Source: Aquifex sp.
GTDB taxonomy: Bacteria > Aquificota > Aquificia > Aquificales > Aquificaceae
Assembly (NCBI GenBank): GCA_003978875.1
Contig: QNXQ01000143.1
Location: forward strand, 1-33,216
Reading direction: 5' to 3'
Length of the DNA stretch: 33,216 nucleotides
A model generated the notes under the pieces. It had not been told where the DNA came from. It did not search any database and saw nothing but the letters and a program-made list of their open reading frames with translations. Positions 31,077 to 33,216 of this stretch are shown one piece after another. Position 1 is the first letter of the stretch, and the number at the start of each line of letters is the position of its first letter. A program made the translations under genes and the position numbers.

Positions 31077-32069
31077 ATGATTGTAGGAAAATTTCCTAAC
31101 TTAAGGCCTAGAAGACTAAGGAAAAATGAGAACATACGCAGGCTCGTAAGGGAAACCCGCATCACCCTGGATGACTTGATATATCCAATATTCGTCAGAT
31201 ACGGAGAAAACATAGTTGAAGAAGTACCTTCTATGCCGGGAGTTTACAGGTATTCGGTGGATAAGGTTGCTGATGCAGTGAAAGAAGTAAGAGATTTAGG
31301 AATTCCGGCGGTAATTCTATTTGGTATACCCGAGCATAAAGACGAAGTAGGTTCTGACACATGGAGTGAAGAAGGTATAATTCAACAGGCTCTAAGGAAG
31401 ATAAAATCGGAAGTTCCTGATATATATGTGATTACGGATGTATGTTTTTGCGAATACACTTCCCACGGGCATTGCGGAGTTCTTCACGACCACGAGGTAG
31501 ACAACGACCTTACACTTGAAAATCTAAAGAAGCAGGTTGTTTCCCACGCTGAAAATGGCGCGGATATGGTTGCTCCTTCGGGAATGATGGACGGAATGGT
31601 AAAGGCTATCAGGGAAGCTCTGGATGAAGCAGGTTTCAAACATATACCTATAATGGCGTATTCGGCAAAATTTGCTTCGGCATTCTACGGACCTTTCCGG
31701 GATGCGGCAGAAAGTGCTCCCGCATTCGGAGACAGAAGAAGTTATCAAATGGATCCCGCAAACTCAAGGGAAGCTTTGAAAGAAGTTCTTATGGATATTG
31801 AAGAAGGAGCGGATATCGTTATGGTAAAACCTGCACTGGCTTACTTAGATATAATTTCAAAGGTAAAAGAAAACGTTCTTGTTCCTGTATGCGCCTATAA
31901 TGTAAGCGGTGAATATTCCTTAATAAAAGCTGCTGGCAGATTAGGGTGGGTAGACGAAAAAAGAGTTATGTGGGAAACACTTCTATCTATAAAGAGGGCG
32001 GGAGCGGATATGATAATAACCTACTTTGCCAAAGATGTAGCTAATATGATAAACAAGGGAGAGGTATAA
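31077..32069 (+). CDS. hemB: Delta-aminolevulinic acid dehydratase (porphobilinogen synthase)
   Basis: Condenses two 5-aminolevulinates to porphobilinogen in haem synthesis. 330 residues. The Cys-type metal site DVCFCEYTSHGHCGV near residue 120 suggests a zinc enzyme. The two Schiff-base lysines are in MAYSAKFASAFYGPFRDA near 199 and VMVKPALAYLDII near 251. No ribosome site precedes the ATG; the upstream sequence is TTAAATTAATTAATT. It lies 11 bases after the exonuclease gene. Confidence 0.96.
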   Translation: MIVGKFPNLRPRRLRKNENIRRLVRETRITLDDLIYPIFVRYGENIVEEVPSMPGVYRYSVDKVADAVKEVRDLGIPAVILFGIPEHKDEVGSDTWSEEGIIQQALRKIKSEVPDIYVITDVCFCEYTSHGHCGVLHDHEVDNDLTLENLKKQVVSHAENGADMVAPSGMMDGMVKAIREALDEAGFKHIPIMAYSAKFASAFYGPFRDAAESAPAFGDRRSYQMDPANSREALKEVLMDIEEGADIVMVKPALAYLDIISKVKENVLVPVCAYNVSGEYSLIKAAGRLGWVDEKRVMWETLLSIKRAGADMIITYFAKDVANMINKGEV

Positions 32070-32070
32070 G

Positions 32071-32415
32071 ATGCGACTGTACGGTATACCCTCCGAGGAT
32101 AGGGCGGAAGAAATTGCGGAGAACATAAAGGAGGGTGAATGGGTATTTCAGGATTTAAAGGAGGGAATAAAAAAACAGCTTTCTTCAGAAGAGGCTAAAA
32201 ATAAATTTAAAGAGCTCATTCAGCAGGTAAGAAAATGGAAGGAGGAGATGAGTACGCTTACCCAGTACACGGTATTTATCTTTGTAGATGATTCTCAAAA
32301 TCCAAATGCTATAAAGATATACGACACTTCTTCGCTCGGATGCGGGACAAATCTTATACCTGAAAGGTGGAGAATTTACAGAAAGGAGCTTGAGGGTGAG
32401 TTCGGTGATAATTAA
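32071..32415 (+). CDS. Unrecognised 114-residue protein
   Basis: Starts one base after the hemB stop, with GGGAGAGG just upstream. The first 70 residues are helical and strongly charged (EEIAENIKEGEWVFQDLKEG, EEAKNKFKELIQQVRKWKEE); the remainder looks like a beta hairpin (QYTVFIFVDDSQNPNAIKIY) followed by LGCGTNLIPERWRIYRKEL. No signal peptide or known motif. I do not recognise a family. It overlaps the next gene by about 20 bases, placing it in a hemB operon. Confidence 0.7.
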   Translation: MRLYGIPSEDRAEEIAENIKEGEWVFQDLKEGIKKQLSSEEAKNKFKELIQQVRKWKEEMSTLTQYTVFIFVDDSQNPNAIKIYDTSSLGCGTNLIPERWRIYRKELEGEFGDN

Positions 32416-33040
32416 AGTAATTCCGGTAGGACCTATAGCGGTAAATTGCTCGGTAGTAGCTGACCAAACTTCAGGAGAAGCTGTAATAATAGATCCCGGA
32501 GCGGAAGTTGAGAAGATTTTGGAAAACCTGAATGATTTTAAGGTTGTAGGCATAATAGCCACCCACGGCCATATAGACCACGTGGGACAGGTGGGAAAGC
32601 TAAAGGAAATCTTTGATGTTCCCTTTTATATGAATCCTCTTGATAATTTTTTGATAAACGACGAAATATGGAGCGGTTTTGCCACTTATATAGGTGCGGT
32701 ACCTTGTCCCGAACCGGACGTGCCGATAAAGGAAGGAGATGAAATAAAGGTAGGGAACCTAAAGTTTAAAGTTTTGCATACACCCGGACATACACCCGGT
32801 CTTTGCTGTCTCTACAATGAGGAAAATAAAATTCTTATAGCGGGAGACCTACTGTTTAAAGGAAGTGTGGGAAGATGGGATTTACCCGGGGGTAATCTTG
32901 AAGAACTCAAAAAATCCGTAAAGAGAGTTTTAACTGAACTTCCCGAGGATACACTCGTTATATGCGGGCATTACGACGAGACAACTATAGGACAGGAGAG
33001 GACTTTTAATCCGTTTGCGGGAGAATTAATCGGTGAATAG
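32396..33040 (+). CDS. Metallo-beta-lactamase-fold hydrolase, glyoxalase II-like
   Basis: About 214 residues. The metal-binding motif is ATHGHIDHVGQ near residue 58, followed by HTPGHTPGLCCLY, AGDLLFKGSVGRWDLPGG and CGHYDETTIGQER, in the order seen in small YcbL-type glyoxalase II-like proteins. The family motif is usually GHGPxTTIG; here it is GHYDETTIG. The GTG at 32396 is chosen because AAAGGAG ends 7 bases upstream; TTG 32390 and GTG 32405 are alternatives. Natural substrate unknown. Confidence 0.87.
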   Translation: MSSVIIKVIPVGPIAVNCSVVADQTSGEAVIIDPGAEVEKILENLNDFKVVGIIATHGHIDHVGQVGKLKEIFDVPFYMNPLDNFLINDEIWSGFATYIGAVPCPEPDVPIKEGDEIKVGNLKFKVLHTPGHTPGLCCLYNEENKILIAGDLLFKGSVGRWDLPGGNLEELKKSVKRVLTELPEDTLVICGHYDETTIGQERTFNPFAGELIGE

Positions 33041-33216
33041 GGCAGTAGTGCTCGAACACGTTTACAAGGAAATAAACGGAAGAGAAATTCTGAAAGATAT
33101 AACCTTCGACGTAAGAGAAGGGGAGATTTTTTCAATAATAGGGGGAAGTGGTAGCGGGAAAACTTCTATAACCAAGTTAATAGTGGGACTTTGGAAACCG
33201 ACGAAAGGAAAAGTGT
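33033..33216 (+). CDS. ABC transporter ATP-binding protein (3' truncated by window edge)
   Basis: An open frame from GTG 33033, overlapping the previous stop by 8 bases, runs off the window after 61 codons. It begins NRAVVLEHVYKEINGREILK and has a Walker A motif IIGGSGSGKTSITKLIVG near residue 40. The start is typical of importer or MlaF-type ATPases; the MlaF (phospholipid transport) group is a reasonable guess but cannot be settled without the rest. Confidence 0.85.
   Translation, partial: MNRAVVLEHVYKEINGREILKDITFDVREGEIFSIIGGSGSGKTSITKLIVGLWKPTKGKV

Overview
The window looks like chromosome from a thermophilic, chemolithoautotrophic bacterium of the Aquificales, most probably Aquifex aeolicus or a close relative. 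The reasons are: a biotin-dependent carboxylase pair (CfiA/CfiB type) in one co-directional cluster with isocitrate dehydrogenase, as expected for the reductive TCA cycle; a carbamoyl-phosphate synthase large subunit split into halves (only the N-terminal half is here); Lys/Glu/Ile/Val-rich proteins using AGA/AGG arginine codons; dense packing with many gene overlaps; and an archaeal-type Ogg2 glycosylase. The genus is inferred from familiarity with these proteins, not from a search. No rRNA, tRNA, CRISPR array or insertion sequence was seen.

Layout. 1-131: tail of an unrecognised gene. 323-8587 (minus): an 8 kb run, icd - Uma2 - OsmC - Uma2 - Uma2 - unknown - Uma2 - cfiB - cfiA, in which four Uma2-like nuclease paralogues sit between the genes for two consecutive carbon-fixation steps. 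A strong promoter precedes icd. 8714-11221 (plus): IclR regulator, a lone DppC-type permease, a DUF58 membrane protein. 11238-12263 (minus): obg. 12264-12802: a non-coding region packed with DnaA boxes in two facing clusters, a strong candidate for the chromosomal replication origin. 12803-15544 (plus): rimP - nusA - a 23S rRNA uridine methyltransferase. 15545-16895 (minus): speD and two unknown genes. 16992-18333 (plus): rsmD - coaD - a secreted protein; both rsmD and coaD need a frame change at a homopolymer to give a full protein. 18359-21815 (plus): ogg2, a DksA/TraR protein, gatA, a DMT transporter. 21781-25221 (minus): purK, an NfnA/PyrK-like flavoprotein subunit, pepA. 25262-27659 (plus): carB N-terminal half and prmA. 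27688-29583 (minus): acs.

Divergent from acs, 29888-31065 holds what appears to be a decayed acetate-permease-type operon: a DUF4212 small subunit with one in-frame TGA, a chimeric ORF joining the first ~40 residues of a sodium/solute symporter to the last ~50 residues of a DUF294 protein, and an intact DnaQ-like exonuclease. 31077-33216 (plus): hemB, a small unknown gene, a metallo-beta-lactamase-fold hydrolase, and the start of an ABC ATPase cut by the window edge.

The most interesting signals are the DnaA-box region (candidate oriC), the Uma2 array inside the carbon-fixation operon, the symporter-operon deletion scar, and the two homopolymer frame changes in rsmD/coaD.
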